Below are positions 1 through 8,100 of a stretch of 14,166 nucleotides of DNA, piece by piece. Below the pieces are notes generated by a model. It was not told where the DNA came from and did not search any database. It saw nothing but the letters and a program-made list of their open reading frames with translations. This DNA comes from Pseudomonadales bacterium (lineage in GTDB: Bacteria > Pseudomonadota > Gammaproteobacteria > Pseudomonadales > Azotimanducaceae): contig JAGWBL010000010.1 in assembly GCA_021295935.1 (NCBI GenBank), positions 1 to 14,166 of the forward strand. Direction: 5' to 3'. Position numbers and translations under genes: made by a program. Within the stretch, counting starts at the first letter, position 1. Each line of letters starts with the position of its first letter.

Positions 1-1043
1 ACGAGCCCGTCGTGTACCTTCAGGCCGTTTGGGAAGTGTCGATCTGCAACGGCCACGGCTCTCCACCCGCGGTCGGCGATCTTCAAGACATATGGCATGG
101 TGACGGCAGTCAAGGCTTGGGTCGAAGTTCGGGACACTGTCCCTGGCATGTTTGTGACGCAGTAGTGAACCACGCCTTCCCAAATGTAGGTCGGGTCGTC
201 GTGCGTAGTCGGACGACTCGTTTCGAAGCATCCGCCTTGATCAATGGCGATGTCGACAAGCGCAGATCCCCGTTCCATGGACCGCACCATGTCGGCGGTC
301 ACAAGTTTCGGTGCCGAGGCGCCCGGCACCAACACGGAACCGATCACCAGGTCTGCTCCACCGACCAGTCGCCCAATGGTCTCTGTCTCGGACTCCGCGA
401 CTTCGATCTTCACCCCGAACTCGCATTCAAGCTCCACCCGTCTGGATGGGTTCTTTTCGACGACGGTCACGTTGGCGCCGAGGCCAACCGCCATCTGGGT
501 GGCATGCGTACCGGCGATTCCTCCGCCAATGACGACTACTTTCGCGGGAGCAACACCCGGCACACCGCCGAGGAGGACTCCCCTGCCCCCAGCGACGCGC
601 TCAAGAGCGTGTGCTCCGACTTGAATCGACAGTCGGCCGGCCACGGCGCTCATGGGCTGAAGGAGAGGCAGCCCTCCCGTCTCTGAGGACACGGTTTCGT
701 AGGCGATCGCAGTGGTTCGCGAGTCCATCAGCGCACGCGTGAGGTCGGGGACGGCAGCAAGATGCAAATAGGTGAAGAGCGTCAAACCCTCCCGAAGCTT
801 CGGATACTCCTCGGGAACAGGCTCCTTGACCTTCACCACCAGATCCGCTTTCCAGACGAGATCAGCGGTGCAGATGTGCCCGCCAGCCGCTTCGTAGTCC
901 TCGTCGTAGAAGCCGATGCCGGCACCCGCGTCGGCCTCGACGATCACTGCATGTCCGCGTTCCACCAACTGACGAACGCATGACGGCGTCAACCCAACGC
1001 GCTCCTCGTTGTTCTTGATCTCCTTGGGAACTCCTACTCGCAA
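1..1043 (-). CDS. ald: Alanine dehydrogenase, C-terminus cut off by the window edge
   Basis: This cytoplasmic enzyme carries out NAD-dependent oxidative deamination of L-alanine to pyruvate and ammonia, or the reverse. About 347 codons are visible; family members are about 370 residues, so roughly the last 25 are outside the window. The N-terminus MRVGVPKEIKNNEERVGLTP is the family signature, with Arg15 as the expected pyruvate-binding residue. Lys73 (VVKVKEP) and His94 (FTYLHLAA) match the catalytic Lys/His pair. The Rossmann motif GGGIAG lies at 173-178, an acidic residue (Glu196) ends the second strand as expected for NAD, and Asp268 (LVDIAIDQGG) matches the catalytic Asp. The start is TTG: it gives exactly the family N-terminus, with a G-rich ribosome-binding stretch (AAAAGGGGGG) about 6 bases upstream, and no in-frame ATG lies nearby. 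The gene is divergent from an Lrp-type regulator, its probable controller. Function is certain; the start is very likely. Confidence 0.95.
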   Translation of the reverse strand, partial: MRVGVPKEIKNNEERVGLTPSCVRQLVERGHAVIVEADAGAGIGFYDEDYEAAGGHICTADLVWKADLVVKVKEPVPEEYPKLREGLTLFTYLHLAAVPDLTRALMDSRTTAIAYETVSSETGGLPLLQPMSAVAGRLSIQVGAHALERVAGGRGVLLGGVPGVAPAKVVVIGGGIAGTHATQMAVGLGANVTVVEKNPSRRVELECEFGVKIEVAESETETIGRLVGGADLVIGSVLVPGASAPKLVTADMVRSMERGSALVDIAIDQGGCFETSRPTTHDDPTYIWEGVVHYCVTNMPGTVSRTSTQALTAVTMPYVLKIADRGWRAVAVADRHFPNGLKVHDGL

Positions 1044-1056
1044 TTGCGCCCCCCTT

Positions 1057-1085
1057 TTGACGATGCAGAGGAATGCGAATATACG
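1057..1085 (+). promoter_or_regulatory. Candidate sigma-70 promoter for the Lrp-type regulator
   Basis: A -35 box TTGACG (1057-1062, 5 of 6 consensus) is separated by 17 bp from a -10 box TATACG (1080-1085, 4 of 6). Spacing is optimal and the direction is right for the regulator starting at 1177, giving a 5' leader of roughly 85 bases. The boxes were read by eye only. Confidence 0.4.
1078..1083 (-). promoter_or_regulatory. Candidate -10 box of ald, overlapping the opposite promoter
   Basis: On the minus strand this reads TATATT, 5 of 6 to the consensus -10 box, about 35 bases before the ald TTG. No good -35 box lies at the correct distance, so the promoter would need an activator or the call is wrong. 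It overlaps the -10 box proposed for the divergent regulator, which would make the two transcripts mutually exclusive. Confidence 0.25.
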
Positions 1086-1176
1086 CTAGCCATGGCCAAA
1101 TATGGTTGCGAGTTCCACCCTCCAACACACGAGAGTGCAATGACTCACGGTTCCTGCGACTTGGGACGCAACAATC

Positions 1177-1644
1177 GTGAAGCTGGACATCACTGATCAC
1201 AAGCTCCTGCATGAACTCCAGGTGAACGGCAGGATCAGCAACGTCTCGCTTGCTGAGCGTGTGCGCTTTTCCCCGACAGCGTGCCTGCGACGCGTCAAGC
1301 AACTGGAGTCGAACGGCCTGATCCAATCCTACGTCGCTCTTCCGGATCAATCCGAAGTCGGCTCTCCGGAGAACGTGTTCGTTCTGATCACTCTCAAGAG
1401 TCAGCAAGAGAACGACCTTCTCAACTTCGAGCGCGAAGTCACCAAGCATCCAGAGGTCATGGAGTGCCACTTGATGTTCGGGCCGGCGGACTATCTGCTT
1501 CGCGTGATCGTGGCTGACTCGAGAGACTACGAGCGGTTGCACAGCGAGAACCTGACAAGCGTGCCGGGAGTTGACCGGGTGCAGTCCAACTTCTCTCTCC
1601 GTACCGTGGTCAAACGTACCGAAATCCCGCTCGGCTCTTGCTGA
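1177..1644 (+). CDS. Lrp/AsnC-family transcriptional regulator
   Basis: This 155-residue DNA-binding regulator has the usual family length and order. The N-terminal winged helix-turn-helix (about 3-62) contains the pattern NGRISNVSLAERVRFSPTAC followed by LRRVKQLESNGLIQ. The C-terminal effector-binding/oligomerisation (RAM) domain (about 68-145) includes GPADYLLRVIVADSRDYERL. The start is GTG at 1177, giving the standard MKLDITDHKLL opening; a weak GGGA sits about 10 bases upstream, and the nearby ATG at 1140 is out of frame. Being divergent from alanine dehydrogenase, it is probably an AldR/BkdR-like regulator that binds an amino acid such as L-alanine and controls ald and itself. That target is inferred from position; the ligand cannot be read from the sequence. 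It converges with the racemase gene. Confidence 0.93.
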   Translation: MKLDITDHKLLHELQVNGRISNVSLAERVRFSPTACLRRVKQLESNGLIQSYVALPDQSEVGSPENVFVLITLKSQQENDLLNFEREVTKHPEVMECHLMFGPADYLLRVIVADSRDYERLHSENLTSVPGVDRVQSNFSLRTVVKRTEIPLGSC

Positions 1645-1755
1645 CGCGCACGAGGAAACTCCCAGCGCGGTCAGGAAAAGAACCAGCAGGGGCCTGGCGC
1701 AACCAAGCCAAGCGCAGACACCGGGCACATCGACGGATGCTGCTGTCGCGCCCCG
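1645..1755. other. Convergent intergenic gap, no terminator seen
   Basis: This 111-bp gap lies between the 3' ends of the regulator and the alanine racemase. A bidirectional terminator would be expected here, but no strong hairpin with a T-run is visible on either strand. Confidence 0.5.
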
Positions 1756-2796
1756 TCACACGTAGTCGCGATGCAGTCGAGCACTCAATCCCGTGAGCAA
1801 CTCGTAGCTCGACTTTCCAGCTGCTCGCGCCACTTCGTCCAGCGATTGGCTCGGTCCGAAGAACTCCACCCACTCGCCCCTCTTCAAATCAGGGATGCTG
1901 GTCGCATCCACCTGCATCATGTCCATGGACGCCACGCCGAGCAATGGAATGGAGGTGCCACGACAAGACACCGAGCCAGATTGGGAAAACCGAACGGGGA
2001 TCCCGTCTGCGTACCCGATTCCCACCACAGCGACTCTTGAGGGCCGCTCAGTTCTTGCCGCCGCGCCGTAGCCTACTGTCTTGTTGGCAGGAACGTCTCG
2101 AACCCGCAACACCCGCGCTTCGAGCGTGCATACATTCCGCAAAGGATTCGTGCGGCCGAGAAATGGATTTCCGCCGTAGAGACCGATCCCGGGACGAACC
2201 AGGTCGCCCTGGAATGGCACGCCGAGAAGGGTGCCGGCAGAGTTGCCGATACTTGTGGGCGTTCCCTGGACTCGCGACGTCAGTTCCTCGAACAGACTCG
2301 TCTGGCAACGGTTCAATGGATGGTCAGGCGTATCAGCACAAGCCAGATGGGTCAGGAGCAGCCTGGCTTGAATCCGGCTCGGTTCGCAGGCCCTGAACTC
2401 GTCGGGGGTGAAGCCCAATCGGTGCATTCCAGTGTCCACGTGAACGGCGTATTCGTGGGCAGGAAACTTGGTCAGCAGACGTAGCTGGTCGGGGCAATTG
2501 GCAACGGGAAACGCCCCGACGGATTTCAACTCATCGACTTCTAGGGAGTCGTTTGCCCCCCCGAGGACATAGCGCTCCACCGTGTCGAACTCCCTGAGAC
2601 GCACAGCCTCCTCGGGTGTCTCCACAAAGAAGTGACGGCACCCTGCAGCAATGAGCCGTTCCACAACACGACGGGCTCCAAGTCCGTAGGCGTCAGATTT
2701 GACGACTGCTCCGGAAGCGCCAGCTGCCGCCTCACGAAACGTGCCGTAGTTGGCAGCTAGCGCCTCCAGATCGATCGTCAGTCGGGCTCGCTTCAT
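1756..2796 (-). CDS. alr: Alanine racemase
   Basis: This PLP-dependent enzyme interconverts L- and D-alanine, supplying D-alanine for peptidoglycan or feeding D-alanine to catabolism. At 346 residues it is slightly short for the family (about 355-390). The PLP lysine is Lys33 in VVKSDAYGLG (the family more often has KADAYG). Tyr262 in GIGYADG is the expected second catalytic base, Arg228 (LEARVLRV) the residue contacting the PLP pyridine nitrogen, and SMDMMQVD the substrate-binding segment. In AVHVDTGMHRLG, His119 occupies the place of the carbamylated lysine of the Geobacillus enzyme. The start is ATG at 2796, giving the normal MKRARLTIDLEAL opening, but no clear Shine-Dalgarno precedes it. 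It lies 183 bp downstream of pbpC on the same strand. With ald and an Lrp regulator alongside, a catabolic (DadX-like) role is as likely as a biosynthetic one. Confidence 0.95.
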   Translation of the reverse strand: MKRARLTIDLEALAANYGTFREAAAGASGAVVKSDAYGLGARRVVERLIAAGCRHFFVETPEEAVRLREFDTVERYVLGGANDSLEVDELKSVGAFPVANCPDQLRLLTKFPAHEYAVHVDTGMHRLGFTPDEFRACEPSRIQARLLLTHLACADTPDHPLNRCQTSLFEELTSRVQGTPTSIGNSAGTLLGVPFQGDLVRPGIGLYGGNPFLGRTNPLRNVCTLEARVLRVRDVPANKTVGYGAAARTERPSRVAVVGIGYADGIPVRFSQSGSVSCRGTSIPLLGVASMDMMQVDATSIPDLKRGEWVEFFGPSQSLDEVARAAGKSSYELLTGLSARLHRDYV

Positions 2797-2979
2797 GCCA
2801 AGGCTTCACGCCGAGCCAGCGCGAACGAGAGACTCACTTCGCAACGGCGAATGTACCGCGCTCCCTGGGGATCGAGAGCAGTGGACGCGCTGGTCAGCTC
2901 GCAGCCTGCCAGCGGAACCGTACAGCTGCAAAGCAGACCATGGTTTGGCAGCAGTCACGGGCGGGCGACACTCTCGAGG
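2797..2979 (-). other. Gap between pbpC and alr; possible alr promoter region
   Basis: This is 183 bp between same-strand genes with no supportable gene. No convincing rho-independent terminator for pbpC and no clear -35/-10 pair for alr was found by eye. Whether alr is in the upstream transcription unit therefore cannot be settled. Confidence 0.4.
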
Positions 2980-5154
2980 TCACCAGACCCTGAACTGGAC
3001 GTCCGAAGTCTCTGCGACCAGCTCGTCGCCCCTCCACACTCGGGTTCGAACGGAATGCGCCCCGGGAGAGAGCTGCCATTGATGACGCGGGCCGTCATCA
3101 CGCGACACGACCTCCCGATCGACGATCCATTCCACTTCGTCAGTCTCTTGGACACCCTCGAGCATGAACTCCAGGCTCTGTTGCGTCGTCGGAATGCGGG
3201 GATCCAGAGCCAAATGCATCCCGTCTCGAGGCATGGTCATGGAGATGTTCAATCTCTCGCTCTGGTCGATGTCCGCGGGCGCGTCGATCGCCTCGCCAAA
3301 CTCGAACTCATGACGGACAGAGCAGCCCGATTCCGCATCCTCCGGGATGCTGGCAAACCGAACGCAAGTCTCGGTGCTGCGGAGTTCTTCGCTCAGCCAC
3401 AGTCGCCTGGAGGGCTGGTGACGGTTGAGCGTATCGAAGGTAGCACGCAGCACCAGCAGTGGTCCCTGAGCACCCGTCACACCCTCCATTCGGACCCGGG
3501 AAAGATTGCCCATCCAGACCCCTGCGACGTACCGGGAATCGAACCCCACCGCCCAAGCATCTCGAAAGTCGGACGACGTGCCTGTCTTCACCGCGGTTTG
3601 CACCGGAAAGTCCAGAAAGCCTCCGCTGAACTCCAACTGCCGAGCGGCATCGTCTGACAGAATGTCGGAGATCATCGAAGCTACCTCGGCCGGAATGACC
3701 TGCACCCCTGTGGGATCGTTCGAGTCGCCTCGTACAGTTTTCAGAGTACGAAGCCTTCCTCTGCTGGCCAGCATGGCGTAACCGCTGACGAGTTCCAGCA
3801 GCGACACCTCACCGTTGCCGAGCGCCAGACCGCTTCCGTACTCCGAAGCCGGACGGTCCAAGGACGTGAATCCGAACGATCTCAATTGCCGAACACCTTC
3901 TTCGACACCGATGAACCGCACGGTCTTGACAGCTGGTATGTTCAGGGAATTCGCCAACGCCTCCCGCAGTGTGACCCGACCGTAGAACGTGTCGGAGTAA
4001 TTGCGATAGGCATGCAGCCCCCTCGAAGTGAATTCGTCGACAGGCTCGTCCTCAATGGGTTCGCCCGCTCCCCAACCCTTCTGAAGTGCAACGGCGTAGA
4101 GCAGGGGCTTCAGCGTGGATCCCGCCTGGCGTGGAACCAGAACGGAGTCGAAGTATGCCCCATCCTCGTTGGTGTCACGCGCCGCAACGACCCATGCCAA
4201 CACTTCACCTGTCTCGTGACTCGCCACCAAGGCTGCTCCATGCGAGACTCCGCGCTTCGACAAGGATTCGATCTGGCCCTGCAGGATCGCTTGAGTCCGT
4301 TGCTGCAAAGACACATCCAGTGTGGTCCGGATTTCCGCGCCTGTTCCATCGTTCTCGCCGAGCACGTGCCGCACGAAGTGTGAAGCATCGACGTCCAGGC
4401 CCACGTCCGCCAAGATCTGCGGCTCCATGGCCTGCAGTTCACTTTCCCAGCCCAGATCCGAAGCCAAGGCCTGCATCCGCTGGGCGAGGCCGTCGGAAAA
4501 TCCTGCACGCGGATCCAACCGAGACGGCGCTCGAATCAGCACTGCGAGCATCAAGACCTCCTGCTCGCCAAGAGTGGAGACGCTACGTCCGAAGTACATT
4601 CGGGACGCCTGCGCCATTCCTCGACGATTCGATGCGAACGGCACCTCGTTGAGGTAGAACTCCAGAATCGAGAGCTTTCCCACCGCACGCTCGAGACGAG
4701 TCGCTTGCCACCCTTCGATCCAACGGGTCCAGATCGTCCGTCGGCTCGGCTGGATCATGCGGACAACCTGTTCGGTGATCGTGCTCGCCCCGCGAACTAC
4801 CCTTCCCGATCGAAGGTTCTGTCCAAGAGCGGCGGCGCGGGCAATCCAATCCTGTCCGCCATGCGAGAAAAACCGCTTGTCTTCCGCCCGCACCACGGCT
4901 TGCACCAGTATGTCAGGAAACTCCTCCAGGGCGAGGAAGTCGTGCACGTTGCGGTCGTTTCGGTAGGTTTGCCGCAGCAACCGGCCATGCCGGTCCAGCA
5001 CCTGGGGGACTGCCCCGGCTGCGCTCGCTTCGGGAATGGAGGTCGGAGAGCGCTTCAGCTCCACCGCTGTCGCAACGGCGATGACTGCGACCCCGATTGC
5101 AGCGCCGGCCGCCGCCGCCAACGGCAAGAACCCCAGGATAGGGTTGAGTCGCAT
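2980..5154 (-). CDS. pbpC: Penicillin-binding protein 1C, bifunctional peptidoglycan synthase
   Basis: This inner-membrane, class A-type penicillin-binding protein of 724 residues is full length. An N-terminal signal-anchor (about 7-32) precedes the glycosyltransferase-51 domain (about 50-215): Glu91 in EDKRFFSHGG is the catalytic acid, GASTITEQ at 122-129 the second motif, and ILEFYLNEVPF plus RRGMAQASRMYFG the later ones. The transpeptidase domain (about 300-570) has an intact active site: Ser346-xx-Lys349 in GSTLKP, SLN at 403-405 and KTGT at 523-526. A C-terminal PBP1C-type domain (about 635-724) ends the protein. It starts 6 bp after the macroglobulin stop codon with no strong Shine-Dalgarno, suggesting translational coupling. 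The same pairing occurs in Escherichia coli (yfhM-pbpC), where PBP1C is proposed to repair wall where the macroglobulin has trapped a protease. Confidence 0.96.
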   Translation of the reverse strand: MRLNPILGFLPLAAAAGAAIGVAVIAVATAVELKRSPTSIPEASAAGAVPQVLDRHGRLLRQTYRNDRNVHDFLALEEFPDILVQAVVRAEDKRFFSHGGQDWIARAAALGQNLRSGRVVRGASTITEQVVRMIQPSRRTIWTRWIEGWQATRLERAVGKLSILEFYLNEVPFASNRRGMAQASRMYFGRSVSTLGEQEVLMLAVLIRAPSRLDPRAGFSDGLAQRMQALASDLGWESELQAMEPQILADVGLDVDASHFVRHVLGENDGTGAEIRTTLDVSLQQRTQAILQGQIESLSKRGVSHGAALVASHETGEVLAWVVAARDTNEDGAYFDSVLVPRQAGSTLKPLLYAVALQKGWGAGEPIEDEPVDEFTSRGLHAYRNYSDTFYGRVTLREALANSLNIPAVKTVRFIGVEEGVRQLRSFGFTSLDRPASEYGSGLALGNGEVSLLELVSGYAMLASRGRLRTLKTVRGDSNDPTGVQVIPAEVASMISDILSDDAARQLEFSGGFLDFPVQTAVKTGTSSDFRDAWAVGFDSRYVAGVWMGNLSRVRMEGVTGAQGPLLVLRATFDTLNRHQPSRRLWLSEELRSTETCVRFASIPEDAESGCSVRHEFEFGEAIDAPADIDQSERLNISMTMPRDGMHLALDPRIPTTQQSLEFMLEGVQETDEVEWIVDREVVSRDDGPRHQWQLSPGAHSVRTRVWRGDELVAETSDVQFRVW

Positions 5155-5160
5155 CGCCAG

Positions 5161-8100
5161 CTACTCGGAACTTGCAACAACCGTCACTCGCGCCGACTCC
5201 GAGCGTCCATGAACTTCCGGTGAGTACATCTCTTCAGCTCGGGTCTGCTTCGCCTGGAAAGATCCTGTCGCCACTGCCTGACCGTACCAAGTGAGTCGAT
5301 ATCGTCCCTTGGGCAAGGACTCCGAGTGGAAAACGACATTCGAATGGCCGATTTCGCGGTGATAGAACCCGATTCCCTCGCTGTGGAACGGTTCCCAGTA
5401 CGGAGACCTGTTCTCGTACGAATTCGGATCGTTGTCAATCCCGTCGGACGATTCCAACGGCAGGAAGGTGGTTCGGAGTTCCTGGTTGAGCGGTTCGATT
5501 CCGCCCGGAACCGGATCGTCCACCACCACAAAATATCGGGTGGCGGGCAGCTCGATATACAAGTCCGTGCGCACGCGATCACCTCTTGACATCTTCACTT
5601 CCGATCCCTGCAATCGCCAGGCCTCGCCGTCTTGAACCGCGTACTGGCGAACGACGCGAATGCCCGCGGACAGTGCACGGTCGTCCGTCGAAATGGGCAC
5701 GAAGCTGAGTTCAGCGCCAACGTGGGCGACTCCCGGTCCGGACGCGCGGAGTTTCAGAGAGCCGGTGGCACCCTCTAATCCGACAACGACCGGGACAGCC
5801 GCCTCGAAGGGGGCATCGACAAACCTTTGGAACATCTTCTCTCCCAGTGCCACCAAGCCAGATTCCGGTGTCAACAGCGTGCTGCGCACCGTGAAATCCG
5901 GTTCTTCCGACTCGCGGAGACTGGCATAATCCGCCAACGCCAGCAAGCACATCGCGCTGTCATGAGTGTTGAGTTCATCCATGCTCATGGCTTCCCGAAC
6001 GCCGATAGCGATCCCGTCAAGTTCCTTTTCGGAGCCGAACCCAAGCCCTTGGTGAATCGAATTCGACAGCGCGCTGAGCACTGCACAATTCGACTTGGTG
6101 GTCGAGGCGAGCACACGGCGTGCCCCCGGCCTCGAAGCCTCCTCGAACACGACCTTGCTTTCCGTTCTCTTGACTCGATTCAGCAACGCGGACCATGCTT
6201 CTGACGCTTCACTCACAGCGTTCAGCGAGGCTGCGGCGGACATGAACGAGGCCAGCGCCATCACGCCACCGACATGGAGACGCTCCTGGTACCGGTGCAG
6301 GTCCGCACGCGACAGTTCAGCCCATCCGTTTTCTGACAACGCGCGCAACGCCAGGGCCTGCGCAACGATAGACATGTGAAGCGAGTAATACTCTGGAAAC
6401 TCCCCCATCCGCAACATCTTCTGAAGGTATCCGGCGAGTCGCTCCTTCAGTCGTTTCGGCACCTGATGGCCGAGTTCCTCGAGCCGTGAAAGACCGAGCG
6501 CCACGTAGGCCGAAAGGTAGGGATCAACACGCCAATCGACCGGCAACCAATAGACGATGCCTCCGTTTGGAGCTTGAGAGCTCTCCATCGACCGCAGCAG
6601 CATCGCGGCCTCCTGCTCGGGCGAGTCCCACAGGCTGCTCGACGCGATGCGGGAGCCCATCGCTGCCACATGTGCGGCGAATATCGCCCGGGACATTCTC
6701 TGTTCGGTGCAGAGCCAAGGATAGTCGCGCATGCGTATGAACTCGGTCGAGAGATCTCCTACGACCGTCGGTGAAACACGCAGCGTCAAGCGCGTGCTTC
6801 CGGGCACAGCCCCGGACGGGAACTCAATGGTCTTTGAGAGTTCACTGGACTCCACGGAGCCGTAATCCACCAACGTTTCCCGCCTGCGGAGTTCCCGCAC
6901 TGGAACGGAGTGGGTCAGTCCATCCCTGTCATGTCGATCGGTTGCGCGCACCTCAAACCGAATGGCCCCGTTCGAAGTGCCATTCGGTGAGAGCGGCAAT
7001 TCCTTCGCGACGACGGGAACCGAAACCTTCGCACGCCCACCTGCGTCAAGGCGAACCGTGGAAGTCTGGGTAAGCGACTCCCCCTTCAGGTCTCCGGATG
7101 CTGACACCGTCACTCCGACCTCGCGTGGCCGATTCATGCGGTTGGTCACCACGAACTCGGCGTCGAACGCATCTCCCGAGTGCACCTGGTTGGGCGTTGC
7201 TGGCCGAACTTGAGTCGGTACACTCGCCACGAACGATCCCTGACCGAGGCCGAACCGACGCGTTGGAGTTGACGCAAGCGCAAGAACACGCCATCCGGTG
7301 ATGTTGTCCGGCAGGGTGAACTCGAATTTCGCCCGACCTCTTCCGTCGGCAGCAATCGAGGGGTTCCAGTAGCCCACGAACCGGGATACGGACCGGAGGT
7401 CCAGCGCGCCGCCGCCATCGCCGCCGGACGTCGCCCCCTTGTTCTTGATTTCCTGGCGTCCCAAGATTTGGGTCAGCAAGTTGTAATCGTGCACCCCCCG
7501 TGCGCGCAGTTTGTTGAATCCTTCGTAGGGATCAAAGTACGCTTCTCCCTTGGGCAGGAGATCCAGCACGCCCTCATCCAGGACCGCGACAGCGAACTCG
7601 ACCGGCTCCTTTTCTTTGGCCCTGTGAATGGCTCTCGCCCTGAGCCGGACTCTGACCTTCTCGCGCGGCTTGTAGTTCGAGCGACGTGGGACGACGTCCA
7701 CCGCCAGCCGACGATGGTCCGACGCCACGGGAATCTCCACGGTGCCCCATCGATAGTCAGGCTTGCCAAGATCAACCGGACCGATCTCAGACACCGAGAC
7801 GGCGGCAGTGCCTTCCGCCCGGGGCACAGTCAGGACGACGGACGCGTGTACACCGGGCAGGTAGTCCGGAACTATCGGAATGCTCAGCAACTCTGCGCTG
7901 TCGTCGAACTGTTCGGTCCAGTGGTCGAGCACGCCGTATCGCTCGACCGTCACCAGGGCCTGCGCGCCCGGCAACGGGTTCTTGACTAGAATCTCGGCTG
8001 TGTCGCCCACGTCAAGGCTCTGCCCGCCGAACTCCATGGACATCCGTTTGCCCGACCGTCCCGACCAGAGCACCCGGCCGGGCCCGACGACTGACATGAC

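Larger units (their letters stand above)
1044..1176. promoter_or_regulatory. Divergent control region between ald and the Lrp-type regulator
   Basis: This 133-bp region separates two divergent genes and must hold both start signals. It contains an A/T-rich core (GCGAATATACG around 1075-1085) followed by a perfect 8-bp palindrome GCCATGGC and the A/T block AAATATGG. Lrp-family regulators typically bind A/T-rich imperfect palindromes in such intergenic regions and regulate both themselves and the neighbouring gene. No clean match to an Lrp consensus was found by eye, so the operator is inferred from context. Confidence 0.5.

Noticed and set aside
862..1728. Open frame of 288 codons on the minus strand
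   Set aside because: It is antisense to the Lrp-type regulator and overlaps the ald start in another frame. Its translation has no domain and both real genes fully explain the DNA.
2851..3657. Open frame of 268 codons on the plus strand
   Set aside because: It is antisense to the 3' end of pbpC, whose protein is intact and well conserved there. No domain is recognised in the plus-strand translation.
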